Made by a program: the position numbers and the translations under genes. The notes beneath the pieces are model-generated. The model saw nothing but the letters and a program-made list of their open reading frames with translations, did not search any database and was not told where the DNA came from. From Caulochytrium protostelioides (lineage: Eukaryota > Chytridiomycota > Caulochytriomycetes > Caulochytriales > Caulochytriaceae), in assembly GCA_003615045.1 (NCBI GenBank), contig ML014298.1, positions 1 to 36,393 on the forward strand: DNA of 36,393 nt, in the 5' to 3' direction. This document shows positions 9,832 through 18,982 of this stretch, in pieces. Position 1 is the first letter of the stretch. Each line of letters starts with the position of its first letter.

Positions 9832-11253
9832 ATGCTGCAGACGCTGCTCGTCCTGCTGCTTGCCTGCTCGCCGCTCTTTGCCGCGCTGGCCGCCGTCATT
9901 CCGCCAGGAAGCGCGCGGCCCCGCGCCGCCGCCACGACCACGGACCTCATGGGGGCGCCCGTGTCGACGGTCGCGGCCGCCTTCACCCCGGCCGTCTCCT
10001 CGGCCAGGATGAGCTCAGCGACGGCCGCCGCCACGGTCCTCGCGTCACTGACCCACCGCCAGCGCCGGCCGACGATCGCGCTCGCACGGCCCCCGCCGGC
10101 CTTCCCGCCCCCGCGCCCGTCGTCGGCCGTCCCGCCGCCGCCCTCGCGGCCCCCACCAGTCCCACCTGCAGGCTCCTTCGAGCCGCCGCCACGTGCGGCA
10201 GCGGCATCCGCAGCGGCGGCCAGCAGCCCCGCCGTCGCGCATCAGCCCGGTACCCCGGCCGTCGTCGCCATGGTCGGCCAGGCCGCCGCCCACGCCGCGG
10301 CCGTCGTGCTGCAGCACCCCGTCATCGACTGGTCGATGCTTGTGCCGCAGCAGGCCGCCGCCGTCGCGGCCTCCGAGGCGCCCGTGCCGGCCGTGCCCGG
10401 CGCCCGCGCCGCGCGCCCCGTGTTCACGGTCGGTGCGTGGTTCGACGGCGTCGCGCGCCGCACGCCTCACGGCGTCGACCTCGACGCCGTGTTCGCCGCG
10501 CTCAGCCACACGCCGCCGCCGCCCGTGCGGCCCTACCGCGGCCGGGGGCTCCCGGACCTGGCACCCGACGGCACGCCTCTGCGCTACGGTTGCTACGCGA
10601 CCGCTGACCCGGCCACCGAGCTCTGCGTGACGCGCCTCGCGCAGCTCTTTGTCTCGGTGCGCCCGCCGGGACAGACCGAGCAGACCGCCGTCTGGTCCCG
10701 CCGCCAGCGCCGGTGGGTGCCCATCCTGCGCCGCGCGACGGCCGGCCGGCCGGCGGCTCCCGCGGCGCCTGCGGCGGGTGCCGTCGCGCTCGCGCCCGAC
10801 GCGCATGCCGTGCCGGCGCCGACGACGGTATCGACGACGGTATCGACGACGGCGTTCACGCTTCCGGACGGCATTGCGCGGTCGATTCGCGCCGCCGCCG
10901 CCGCCGCTGCAGCATCAGCAGCAGAAGCCGATGCGTTCTATTTGCCGGCCACGGGACGGACGGCAGTGGCGCCGCTGATGCGCGTGGGGCCGGCCGGCGC
11001 GCTGCTCCCGCTGAGCTCGGATGAGACGGCGTTCGCGGGCTGCATGCCGCATCCGACGGACACGACGGCGACGACGGTCTGCGCGGACGTGCTCGGCCTG
11101 CCGGTGCCGTATGTCGCCGCGCAGCGGCACCGCCTGCGCAAGCGCGCCACGGCGGCCTCGTCGCACGCGCGCCGCCTTAGCCGGCGCATGTTCAACGTCG
11201 CCAAGCTCGGTGCGCTCAAGTGCCTGCATGCGGACGTCATTGCCGGGTTCTAA
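9832..11253 (+). CDS. secreted or membrane-anchored protein of unknown family with repeated Cys motifs
   Basis: 473 residues from ATG 9832, chosen because it opens directly on a signal-peptide-like segment (MLQTLLVLLLACSPLFAALA). The same frame has an earlier ATG at 9694 that would add a 46-residue Arg/Pro-rich N-terminus and turn the segment into a possible type II anchor. Ala/Pro-rich low complexity separates two small Cys modules. The first is GC-x10-C near 10588-10623, followed by RQRRWVPILRRATA. The second is GC-x12-C near 11038-11082, followed by AQRHRLRKRATA. A fifth Cys lies near the C-terminus. The spacing and following basic motif suggest an internal duplication. No catalytic motif or known domain is visible. 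Third codon positions are strongly G/C, which supports a real gene. No intron is needed. Confidence 0.7.
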   Translation: MLQTLLVLLLACSPLFAALAAVIPPGSARPRAAATTTDLMGAPVSTVAAAFTPAVSSARMSSATAAATVLASLTHRQRRPTIALARPPPAFPPPRPSSAVPPPPSRPPPVPPAGSFEPPPRAAAASAAAASSPAVAHQPGTPAVVAMVGQAAAHAAAVVLQHPVIDWSMLVPQQAAAVAASEAPVPAVPGARAARPVFTVGAWFDGVARRTPHGVDLDAVFAALSHTPPPPVRPYRGRGLPDLAPDGTPLRYGCYATADPATELCVTRLAQLFVSVRPPGQTEQTAVWSRRQRRWVPILRRATAGRPAAPAAPAAGAVALAPDAHAVPAPTTVSTTVSTTAFTLPDGIARSIRAAAAAAAASAAEADAFYLPATGRTAVAPLMRVGPAGALLPLSSDETAFAGCMPHPTDTTATTVCADVLGLPVPYVAAQRHRLRKRATAASSHARRLSRRMFNVAKLGALKCLHADVIAGF

Positions 11254-11936
11254 ATCCGGAGGGTCTCAGCGCGCATCGTGACCCCCGTCCCTTTCTTTCT
11301 CGTCGATGCATGAACACGTGAGGTAAACCACTGGATGATGCTCGTATCCCTGTCGAGACGCGCGCGATGGCGAATCGCAGGGCGAATCCATCCGCCGCGG
11401 GTATGAATCCGGAGAGACCCGAGCGGGTCGATGGGATGGCTCGATAGGGAGCACTGGAGCAAGGTCGGAAGCGGTGCGAGGTGAGGCGGGCGAGGCTCTT
11501 GCCGCGGCCGCCGCAGCGGGGGACCTGTGCGGCTTGGACGGCGCAGAGGGCCCGAGCAAGGCGGGGTCCATCCGCCGCCCGTGGCCGCCTTGTCCGAGGA
11601 CCCCGCCGAGCGGGTCCAGCGACCCACTGAGCGCGTGACCCGCGGCGCTTCAATTCCCGAACGGCTTCGTATGCCGTGGCCGCCATGCCGTGGCCAGCCG
11701 CGCCGATCTGCCGCAGGGTGCCGATCCTTCGTCGGCGTCCACGTGCCCCCTGACAAACTCCGACCACCCCCGACCACCCCCGACCCACGTCTCCAGCCCC
11801 GGCTCCCTGACGCGCGATCCCGGAGTCCCCGCGAGGCTGACGACCGCAACGACCGGGGGTCGGTGATCCGTGCCTCGAGCAGGCGTCTCCTGTTTCCGCG
11901 CGCGGTCGGCGGTCCGCGGCTGCTGTCGCGTGACCG
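11254..11936. other. intergenic, 683 bases
   Basis: GC-rich spacer between two plus-strand genes, holding the 3' end of the 9832 gene and presumably the promoter of the F-box-like gene. Open frames exist on both strands but lack motifs and coding bias. Confidence 0.5.
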
Positions 11937-12986
11937 ATGCGGAGCGCGCGCGCTGAGGCCCGCCAGTGGGCGCGGCGCTGTCCGACGGACCCGCACGCGC
12001 GGCGCTTCCCGTGTGACCCGGTGCCCGCCTTGCCCGAAGACGTCTGGCATCGCATTCTCACTCATGCGCTGCGTCTCGATGCCGCCGCGGCCGCGGCCGC
12101 CTCCGCCACCGACGCCGCCGACGATGGGCCCCAAACCGCGGTATGCGACGATAGCGACAGGGACACCAGCAACGACGACAGCGATCAAGGCAGCAGCGAC
12201 AGCAGCGACCACAGCATCGGCGATCTCGAAAGTAAGAGCGACAGCGCCATCGAAAGCGACAGCGGCGATTCGGCGCAGGGATCGAGCAGTGGAAGCGATC
12301 ACCGCATAACGCTCGAAGAACAGCCGCAGGCGCGGGAGGCATTCGCGGTCGCGCTCCGAGCTCTGCCGACGCCACGTTCTCGATCACGGTGGTCGCGGTC
12401 GACCTGGCCACGATCACGTCCACCGTCACGGCCACCGTCACGGCCTCGGTCGCAGCGACGGCCGCCCCCCCAGTTCGACTGGGTGCTCGCCAACCGGATG
12501 CTCTACCGCGTGGCGTTGGCGCACTGGCCTGCGGCGGCGCGGTCGGCCCGACCCCCGTGGTTCTGCTTCTACCCGCCGTCCCCGGCGCCGCCGCGGCCGC
12601 CTACCAAGCAGGAGAGCCTGCGGGGCCACCGGCCCGGCGCTCCGGGCGGCCGGCCGCACCCCGTGTGCGTGCCGTACTGGCCGCAGCTCGAGGCGTCCAG
12701 CGACGACGACCAGCCCGAAGGCCCGCGCATCGACCCCGCGATCTTTGACGGAGGCATCGTCGACGACGACGACGACGACGACGAGGCCGAGGACGCGCGC
12801 GGCGTTCGCGGCCGCGGCGGCACCGCCGTGGCTGTGGAGGACGATGCGTATCCGTTCCCCGCCAACCTCCCGAGTGACTCGTCGCACACGACCTATGAAC
12901 CTTTGGACATCAATGATCTCTACGATGACTGGGACGACCGGATGTCTGATTTTGATTTCGACGACAACGATGACCGCTTCGTCTAG
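11937..12986 (+). CDS. acidic F-box-like protein
   Basis: 349 residues, no intron. The N-terminus carries an F-box opening, PALPEDVWHRILTHALR at about 30-46, the part that contacts Skp1. A second F-box-like half, FDWVLANRMLYRVALAHW, follows only at about 180-197. The two are separated by roughly 130 residues of poly-Ala, Asp/Ser-rich sequence and an SR/RP-rich patch. If the match is right, the protein would be a substrate adaptor of an SCF ubiquitin ligase. The C-terminal half is Pro-rich, then strongly acidic (a run of eight Asp near 275, and a DDWDDRMSDFDFDDNDD tail), with no LRR, WD40 or kelch repeats. Start 11937 is the first ATG of the open frame. It ends 220 bases from the convergent CAP gene. 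The F-box call is moderate; the alternative is an unclassified acidic nuclear protein. Confidence 0.6.
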   Translation: MRSARAEARQWARRCPTDPHARRFPCDPVPALPEDVWHRILTHALRLDAAAAAAASATDAADDGPQTAVCDDSDRDTSNDDSDQGSSDSSDHSIGDLESKSDSAIESDSGDSAQGSSSGSDHRITLEEQPQAREAFAVALRALPTPRSRSRWSRSTWPRSRPPSRPPSRPRSQRRPPPQFDWVLANRMLYRVALAHWPAAARSARPPWFCFYPPSPAPPRPPTKQESLRGHRPGAPGGRPHPVCVPYWPQLEASSDDDQPEGPRIDPAIFDGGIVDDDDDDDEAEDARGVRGRGGTAVAVEDDAYPFPANLPSDSSHTTYEPLDINDLYDDWDDRMSDFDFDDNDDRFV

Positions 12987-13206
12987 CGGGTCAAGTGGGT
13001 ATCGCGAAACCCGAGATCTACGGGCGGAGCGGGCCCATGCGGGCGATCGTTTCTGATGACTCGCCCACCTCGCTCGATCAATTGATACTATATATATATT
13101 GAAGCTCCCTCTCGATGAGTGTATGATCTATCTTGAGCGAGATGCTATCAACCGCGGCCACCACGGCCGGGGAGCAGGGGCCCTGTTCGGGGCGGCACGG
13201 GGAGGT

Positions 13207-16200
13207 TTATGCGGCGGGCGATGCGGCGGGCGATGCGGCCGGAGCAGAGGGGGTCGCCGCCGGGCCGGGGGCGCCGCGCGCGTCGTCGGTGTCGTCGTAC
13301 TCGCAGACGACGCGGAGACAGGCGCCGACGGGCTTCACGTGGTAGACGGCGGCGCAGCCGACACGCGTGGCGTCGGGCGCCAGCAGCGCCATCGGCTGAC
13401 GCTGCACCTGCGGGTCCGCGAGGAATGCGCTCCACCGCTGCTGCAGCTCGTAGATCGACCACGTGCTGCGCCGCGCCGTCTCAGGGCCGCCGCTGGCGGC
13501 GGCCGCCCAGTCCATGGCCGGGAATGGCAGATGCAGGCTCGGGCGATACGCGCTGCTCGACGGAGACGGAGGCGCGCTCATTGCCGCCGACGCTGACGGG
13601 GATGGGGATGGGGATGCAGATGCAGATGCAGATGCAGATGTGGGTGCAGATGCGGGTGCAGATGCGGAGGCCGACGCAGGCGGGAATAGAGTGAACCCGT
13701 CCACCAGGAGGTTGGGCTCGGCCTGGAACTGGAGCAGGATAGCCGGCAGGGGGATCGGGTGGTCAGGCGCAAGCATGAGCATGTCCTCGGCGTCGGCGAC
13801 GTGGCACTGCTCGGCATAGTAAATGGCCATATCGGTGGCGTGCTCCGTGAGCTTCGTGTCCCACACAAGCGGGTCCAGCCGATGCTTCACGCGCAGCTCG
13901 TTGTTGAGGTCGAGGAACGCATGTTGCAGCGTCGTCAACTCCGATGCGTCGCTCAGCGCGACGTCCGCGGGCAAGCGCCCTGCCGCTGCCGAGGCCGTGG
14001 CGTCGGCCGTAGCGCCGCTGTCCGCCGCACGGTCAGGATCGCCACTGGCGGTGCCGGCGCCCGCGTCGGTGTCGATGTCGTCGTGGCCGGCGTCGGACGC
14101 CGACGGCGCCACGGCAGCGTGCAGGATGGGCGCCGCCAGGGAGGCCGGCCCGTAGAGGGAGACGCCGCCGTCGTCGCCCACCATACTGAGGAACGCGTCC
14201 TCCGGCCGCCAACCGTACATGCGGCGCTCGGACTGCGGGCGGCCGTCGTCGTCGTCGCCATTTTTGTGGTTGTTGCCGGCCAGCGGCAGGATGGTCATGC
14301 CATAGGGGTCGCCGCCGGCGAGGCTGCCGAGACGGTCGCCGCCGCCCGGCCCGAGGGACGGCAGCTCGCGGCGACGCAGGTTGCGGATCGCCGGGTCGAG
14401 CGCGCTCGTGATGGCCGAGCCCACAAAGAAAAAAAGTACTTCCTGGGAAAGGCACTTGAGGGTCGGGATGAACTTCGTGACCATCATACTCTCCGACGTA
14501 TGGAAGACGCGGGCCGCAAAGGAGGGCAGGCTCGAGACCATGGAGCGGGTCCAGGAGACAATGGCGGCGCCGGCGCGGCCGATGGCGGCGAGCTGGCGCG
14601 CAAAGCCGAGCGCTTCGACGACCGCCGTGGCGGCGCGAGCCGCGCCGGCCGCGATCGAGCCCGCCGCGCCGGCCATCGCGCCAATGAGGGGCGCCACGAG
14701 GCTGCTGGCAAAGGGGACGATCGCGGAGACGAGAATGCCGATGATCAGCGACAGAATGAGCCGCACGATGCTGTGGGCCGCGGCTTGGCGCGCCTCTTGC
14801 TCGGCCTTCTCTTGCGCCACGATGGTTTCCTCGTACTGCGAAATGGCCCATAGCGTGTTGTTGGCGACGGCCAGGACGACGGCCGCCGACCGGATGATCT
14901 CGGTCATGTCTTCGTAGGTGGCCGAGGCGTTGTAGGTCGCTTCGTAGAGCCGCGGGATCTGCTTGGAGGACTGGTCGACGTACTCGGCAATCGTGCGGTC
15001 GGGCGGCTGGGGCCACGCTTCGTTGACGACGAGCGCGGCGTCGCCGGTCCACTGGTAGTTGCGCTTGCAGCCCGACCCCACATAGGTCTGGATGCGTTTG
15101 TCGGGTTTCTTTTCCTCGTCTTCATACTGCGTGATCAGGCAGGAGTTCAGCGTGACGGTACGCTCCACGAACTTGACCTGCGCTGGCATCGAGAGCTGCG
15201 TCGTGGCGTTAAGGAACCGCTTGAAGGCCTTCTTGTCAATGACTTCCCAGTGCACGTCCCATGGCGGCGGGTGGTCCGGGTTGTTTGGGCACGGCATCGG
15301 GTCACAGCGGAAGTGCGTGAGCCCCTCGTTCGTGTACTGCAAGATCTTGATCGATTTCTTGGCCTCACTGTGCAGATACGTCTTGTACTTTTCGATGCGC
15401 TCTGGCGTAAAGTAATTGGTGGGTTGCCATGTGTTAGTCTGCGCAAAGCCGTACCAGCGGTTCACATAGTTGCATGGCTTGTTCTCACGCTTCTCGGTGA
15501 CGCAGATGATCTTGCCACGCTTGTCAAAGAACGTGTCGCTGTAGTCCAGCAACCCGACCGGCATCTGCGGCACCTTCTCGGCAATAAAAATGTCGAAGGC
15601 CGGGCGGCTGATGATCTCCCAGTGCAGGACCTGGTCGTCGGGCTCGGTGGGGCGCTGCTTGGGGCACGGCACCGTTACGCGGTTGCGCGAGCACGTAAAG
15701 AAGCGGTGGCCGTTGCCGAGCTGGGCCTCCAGCAGCTGGTCATTGACGTCGCTCGCGCGCTCAGCGGTCATGGCGTCGTACACCAGCAGCCGGATCACGG
15801 AGTGCAGCATCATGGCCGAGCGCGCGTACGCATAGCAGATCAACTGCTGCGCCTGCACCGCGTTCAGCTGGTACCGAATCGTCGCCTCGACGACCCACGA
15901 AATCGTGTCGTTGAAGTAGTCGTCGCGGATCATGGTCGTTGGGCCCTTCCCGCTGAACGTATCAGTGATCTTGAACAGATCCTGGTCGACCGGCAGTTCA
16001 GCGGCGTCTCGGAAGCCACCGAGGTACCCGTCGCCCCACTGTGGTTTCGTTTCACCGGTCTCGCCGTTCGCCTTGGCGTTGGCCTCGGCCGTTGCCTCGG
16101 CGTTGGCCTCGGCGTGGGCGGCCAGCGGCGCGGTCGACGCCTTCGCCGCTGCCGCGGCCGGGGCGGGCGCCGGTGCGATCGCCGGTACGGATGCAGGTGC

Positions 16201-16683
16201 GGATGCCGGGACCGGTGCGGGTGCAGACGCGGGTGCTGCAAGTGCGGGTGCCACGGCGGGCGCGACGGCCACCGGGGCCACGGCGGGCGCCGGCGCCGCC
16301 GCCGCCGCCGGCACCGATACCGATACCGATCCTGCCGCCGATACCGATCCAGCGGCTAGTCCAGCGGCCGACGCCGGCAGATCCGCCGGCAGCACTCCGG
16401 CGCTCGGGTCGGGCCCCGGCTGGCGCCATCCGGCGTCGAGCATCGGCTTGCTCCACGCTGGGTCCGACTCGAGGCTCAAGCCTGGGGCCGCGCCGACGGC
16501 GCTAGGCCCGTCCTCCTCGGCGGGGAGCGCGGACGGCGGCGGCGCAGGCTCGCGTGCGTCCGCACCGCGTGGCGCGCCCGCGGCCAGCAGGAGCAGCAGG
16601 AGCAGCAGGAGCGGCATGCCCCACGCCGGCATCCGCATCCGCGTCGGACGCCGGCGACGCCCGAGATAAGGCGCTCGCCACAT
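13207..16683 (-). CDS. large secreted protein: duplicated Cys-rich module, hydrophobic segments and C-terminal CAP/SCP domain
   Basis: 1158 residues from ATG 16683; in-frame ATGs at 16737, 16779 and 16965 would lengthen it. A basic n-region and Leu-rich core (about 15-43) make a signal peptide or anchor. A linker of about 170 Ala/Pro/Ser-rich residues follows. Residues 216-615 look globular, with four N-glycosylation sequons near 258, 492, 585 and 608 and two related modules at about 326-411 and 456-551. Each module has the order F.C, PCP, HWE(I/V)I, AF, MP, then two Cys. A long Gly/Ala-rich hydrophobic stretch at about 640-691 and a shorter one at 748-762 could insert in a membrane. Residues 915-1145 resemble a CAP (PR-1/CRISP) domain: LNNELRVKHRLDPLVWD at the start, RVGCAAVYHV...RVVCEYDD at the end. 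A low-complexity insert of about 45 residues splits it. The role is unknown; CAP proteins are typically extracellular lipid or sterol binders. Confidence 0.82.
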   Translation of the reverse strand: MWRAPYLGRRRRPTRMRMPAWGMPLLLLLLLLLAAGAPRGADAREPAPPPSALPAEEDGPSAVGAAPGLSLESDPAWSKPMLDAGWRQPGPDPSAGVLPADLPASAAGLAAGSVSAAGSVSVSVPAAAAAPAPAVAPVAVAPAVAPALAAPASAPAPVPASAPASVPAIAPAPAPAAAAAKASTAPLAAHAEANAEATAEANAKANGETGETKPQWGDGYLGGFRDAAELPVDQDLFKITDTFSGKGPTTMIRDDYFNDTISWVVEATIRYQLNAVQAQQLICYAYARSAMMLHSVIRLLVYDAMTAERASDVNDQLLEAQLGNGHRFFTCSRNRVTVPCPKQRPTEPDDQVLHWEIISRPAFDIFIAEKVPQMPVGLLDYSDTFFDKRGKIICVTEKRENKPCNYVNRWYGFAQTNTWQPTNYFTPERIEKYKTYLHSEAKKSIKILQYTNEGLTHFRCDPMPCPNNPDHPPPWDVHWEVIDKKAFKRFLNATTQLSMPAQVKFVERTVTLNSCLITQYEDEEKKPDKRIQTYVGSGCKRNYQWTGDAALVVNEAWPQPPDRTIAEYVDQSSKQIPRLYEATYNASATYEDMTEIIRSAAVVLAVANNTLWAISQYEETIVAQEKAEQEARQAAAHSIVRLILSLIIGILVSAIVPFASSLVAPLIGAMAGAAGSIAAGAARAATAVVEALGFARQLAAIGRAGAAIVSWTRSMVSSLPSFAARVFHTSESMMVTKFIPTLKCLSQEVLFFFVGSAITSALDPAIRNLRRRELPSLGPGGGDRLGSLAGGDPYGMTILPLAGNNHKNGDDDDGRPQSERRMYGWRPEDAFLSMVGDDGGVSLYGPASLAAPILHAAVAPSASDAGHDDIDTDAGAGTASGDPDRAADSGATADATASAAAGRLPADVALSDASELTTLQHAFLDLNNELRVKHRLDPLVWDTKLTEHATDMAIYYAEQCHVADAEDMLMLAPDHPIPLPAILLQFQAEPNLLVDGFTLFPPASASASAPASAPTSASASASASPSPSPSASAAMSAPPSPSSSAYRPSLHLPFPAMDWAAAASGGPETARRSTWSIYELQQRWSAFLADPQVQRQPMALLAPDATRVGCAAVYHVKPVGACLRVVCEYDDTDDARGAPGPAATPSAPAASPAASPAA
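13596..13675. repeat. 6-bp tandem repeat inside the CAP domain coding sequence
   Basis: Imperfect hexamers (GATGGG, GATGCA, GGTGCA on the plus strand), encoding alternating Ala-Ser and Pro-Ser on the minus strand. The period keeps the frame, so copy changes would alter linker length only. Confidence 0.9.
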
Positions 16684-17487
16684 GGTGGTTGACGACGACG
16701 ACGTCGGCGTCGACGATGGCGCGTGGAGCGAAGGCATCTGAGGCGCTGGTGCGTCGGCGCACGGTATGCGTGGCCTCATGGCCAATGGAGTGGCGGCGGC
16801 GGCGGGACGAGACAGGGCGGGGCGGGGTGGGACGGCTGTGCACAGAACGACGCGGCGTCTCCGCGGATGGCCGTCGCAGCGGGAACAGCGCGCGGCCAGC
16901 ACAACCATGTCAGGGCCGTGCCACGGGTCGAGCGTCACATCCAGCCAAGCACGAGGGGCGTGCATACTCCACCCAAGCGTCGCGCGTCATGACACACCCG
17001 TGAGGGCGGACGGTCGTGCGCAAGGCAGGCCCTGGGCTCGGCACCAGGGCGGTCGCTGCCGCCGCTGCCGAACCGCTTGGGCTTGAGGGAGACGGGCGTC
17101 GCGGGCGGGTGCACGTGGAGCAGGCAAGGAACCACGGAGGATGCGTGGAAGCGCCCGGCTCGCAGCGCGCCCTGTGCCGCTGACGGCGGTGGTGGCCGTG
17201 GTCCTGGCCGTAGCGGCCGTGACGATCCGTGCGGCGCGCCCCGTGGCACACTGGAAGTGTCGCGGGAGTCCCCCCTCCGTCAACGCCACCTCCGCCCTTC
17301 CCTTCTCACCTCCCGACTCCTCGGCCCTCGGGTTTCCCCGTCAGCTCGCCATTTTGGTGGTCAAAGAATGGGGGAAGGGACGCAGCGCCGCAGCGCTCAT
17401 GTCTCCCCGCAGCGTCCAAGGACCACCGGCCGACAGCTGCTTCACGGCACGGCGATAGCATGCGCGGTCACTCGTGAGCATGCCATC

Positions 17488-17530
17488 GCATACCGCATGG
17501 CGTACCGGATCGCATACCGGATGGCATAGG
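17488..17530. repeat. 12-bp tandem repeat, about 3.5 copies
   Basis: Units GCATACCGCATG, GCGTACCGGATC, GCATACCGGATG and a partial GCATAGG, head to tail. Not inside a supported gene. Confidence 0.85.
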
Positions 17531-17615
17531 AAATGTGTGTCACGCCAAGGCAAGGCGCGACTGGTCCACCAAGGCGTGACCACGAGACGGGACCCATGCT
17601 GCTTGAGGCAAGACC

Positions 17616-18107
17616 ATGGCGGATCGTCATGATTTGCTACATTCACAAGCATTCATACCAGCCAGCGTCAGAGTTTCTTTTTTCTTGTTAGAGATGTTGC
17701 GAATCCCTCTCAGTAGTCCTGCTGTCGTCCGGGCGAGCCAGCAGGTCGTGGGACGCGCCATGTCGGTCATAGCAGAAGTAGCAGGGATCACCATCTTGTT
17801 CCTGGTGTATTTTTTCACTACGAGTGATCAAATACTCCGCATGGACACGGAGGGAAATCTAGGATACGGGGGCATCATTCCTCGCGGATGTCCACCAGGT
17901 CGCCACTCATCATACGGCGCGAAATGCGCTACGTGGTTGGCCTTTCACGGCGTCGTGGCACGCCGTGCCATTCGAATGGCTACGACGCCATATTGTCTGA
18001 TTGATACTCCTGGATGCTCCCGGTGGAAACAGGGCTATCCGGTCTTTGTGTGGTTGTTCGCGCTGTTTGCATGCCATGCCCGCGGATCCCCCGTGGAACG
18101 GCTCTAG
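17616..18107 (+). CDS. doubtful ORF with two hydrophobic segments
   Basis: 163 residues from ATG 17616 to TAG. Hydrophobic segments at about 51-68 (AEVAGITILFLVYFF) and 142-153 (VFVWLFALFACH) could be membrane helices. No family is recognised. Codon use is relaxed, unlike the G/C-ended codons of the firm genes but like the 18983 gene just downstream. It may be a small lineage-specific membrane protein or a chance frame in AT-richer DNA. Confidence 0.25.
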   Translation: MADRHDLLHSQAFIPASVRVSFFLLEMLRIPLSSPAVVRASQQVVGRAMSVIAEVAGITILFLVYFFTTSDQILRMDTEGNLGYGGIIPRGCPPGRHSSYGAKCATWLAFHGVVARRAIRMATTPYCLIDTPGCSRWKQGYPVFVWLFALFACHARGSPVERL

Positions 18108-18670
18108 ACACCGCATCACCGCTCCAGGGTATTGTCATGTCACGTACAAAAAAAAACGGGAAGAAACGGGAGGGAGAAAATGATCCCTTCCCCGCTCTAT
18201 TTTGGATCGGCTGACGGGCCACGCGCGTTGCCAGGGTGAGCTCAAAGTTTAGACTTTGGATTCAGTGTGGATTCAGGGCCAGCGCAGCGAGAGAGCGTCG
18301 GATATAACTCGGTGTAAGGCAGCGATCCATGCCCCCCGCAACAACGAGCCAGGCCGACCGTCACCGTGAGTCATCGTGACGGGGACAGGTGCCATTTGGA
18401 CTGCTGGCGTCGTGTGTTTGGCCTCTGCGGGCCAGTGCGGCCATGGCAAGCCAGGGCCCGAAATGGCGCGCTGCGGGTTTGATCCATCGATCAGACCGTG
18501 GTCATCCGTGGGATCAGTATGCTTAGCCACGTAGCCGTAGCATCGGACGCAGCCACGGGCTGCATTGCTCAGGTGTGGAGGCGCCGTCGGCATAGGGGTG
18601 GAGTGACCAAGCGATCACGATATTCGCATGGCTGTCGACGACTGGAGCCGGTGGGCCCCAGCCTGGCCTC

Positions 18671-18677
18671 TATAAAG
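18671..18677 (+). promoter_or_regulatory. TATA-like element upstream of the 18983 gene
   Basis: TATAAAG about 310 bases before ATG 18983, in a mostly GC-rich window where such motifs are uncommon. A pyrimidine-rich stretch lies between it and the ATG. The assignment is inference. Confidence 0.3.
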
Positions 18678-18982
18678 ATGCGGGAGCATAGGGTCCTTCC
18701 GCCATGTCCATGTCCACGTTGAGCAGACTGCGTCGGACCCTCATACCACCCTCTTGACACCCGCGACGGTGCTATCGCGCCCTTTCTGATTCTCAAGGAG
18801 TAGCTTCATCTCCGAACTAGTCTACGAGCCCCGTTTCAGCTGTCCTCATCTCGCCTTGCATTGTATCGCATCGGCTCGCATCGAGTCGCACGAGTCGCTG
18901 TTAAGACCGCTTCCTAGCATCGCCGTCTGTTTCCTCGTGTTGCTACCGCAGCATCCGATCCCCGCGTGACGCACGTCGCCAT

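Larger units (their letters stand above)
16684..18982. other. intergenic region upstream of the CAP gene and the 18983 gene
   Basis: About 2.3 kb. The left part should hold the CAP gene promoter; no clear TATA is seen there. From about 17.4 kb the sequence becomes less GC-rich and includes a 12-bp repeat (17488-17530) and one possible ORF (17616-18107), annotated separately. The right end has a TATAAAG near 18671 and short GCATCG/GAGTCGC repeats at 18865-18900. Confidence 0.5.

Noticed and set aside
13081-13101. TATATATATATT as a TATA promoter
   Set aside because: It lies between convergent gene ends, where no start is expected; more likely a simple repeat or 3' processing region.
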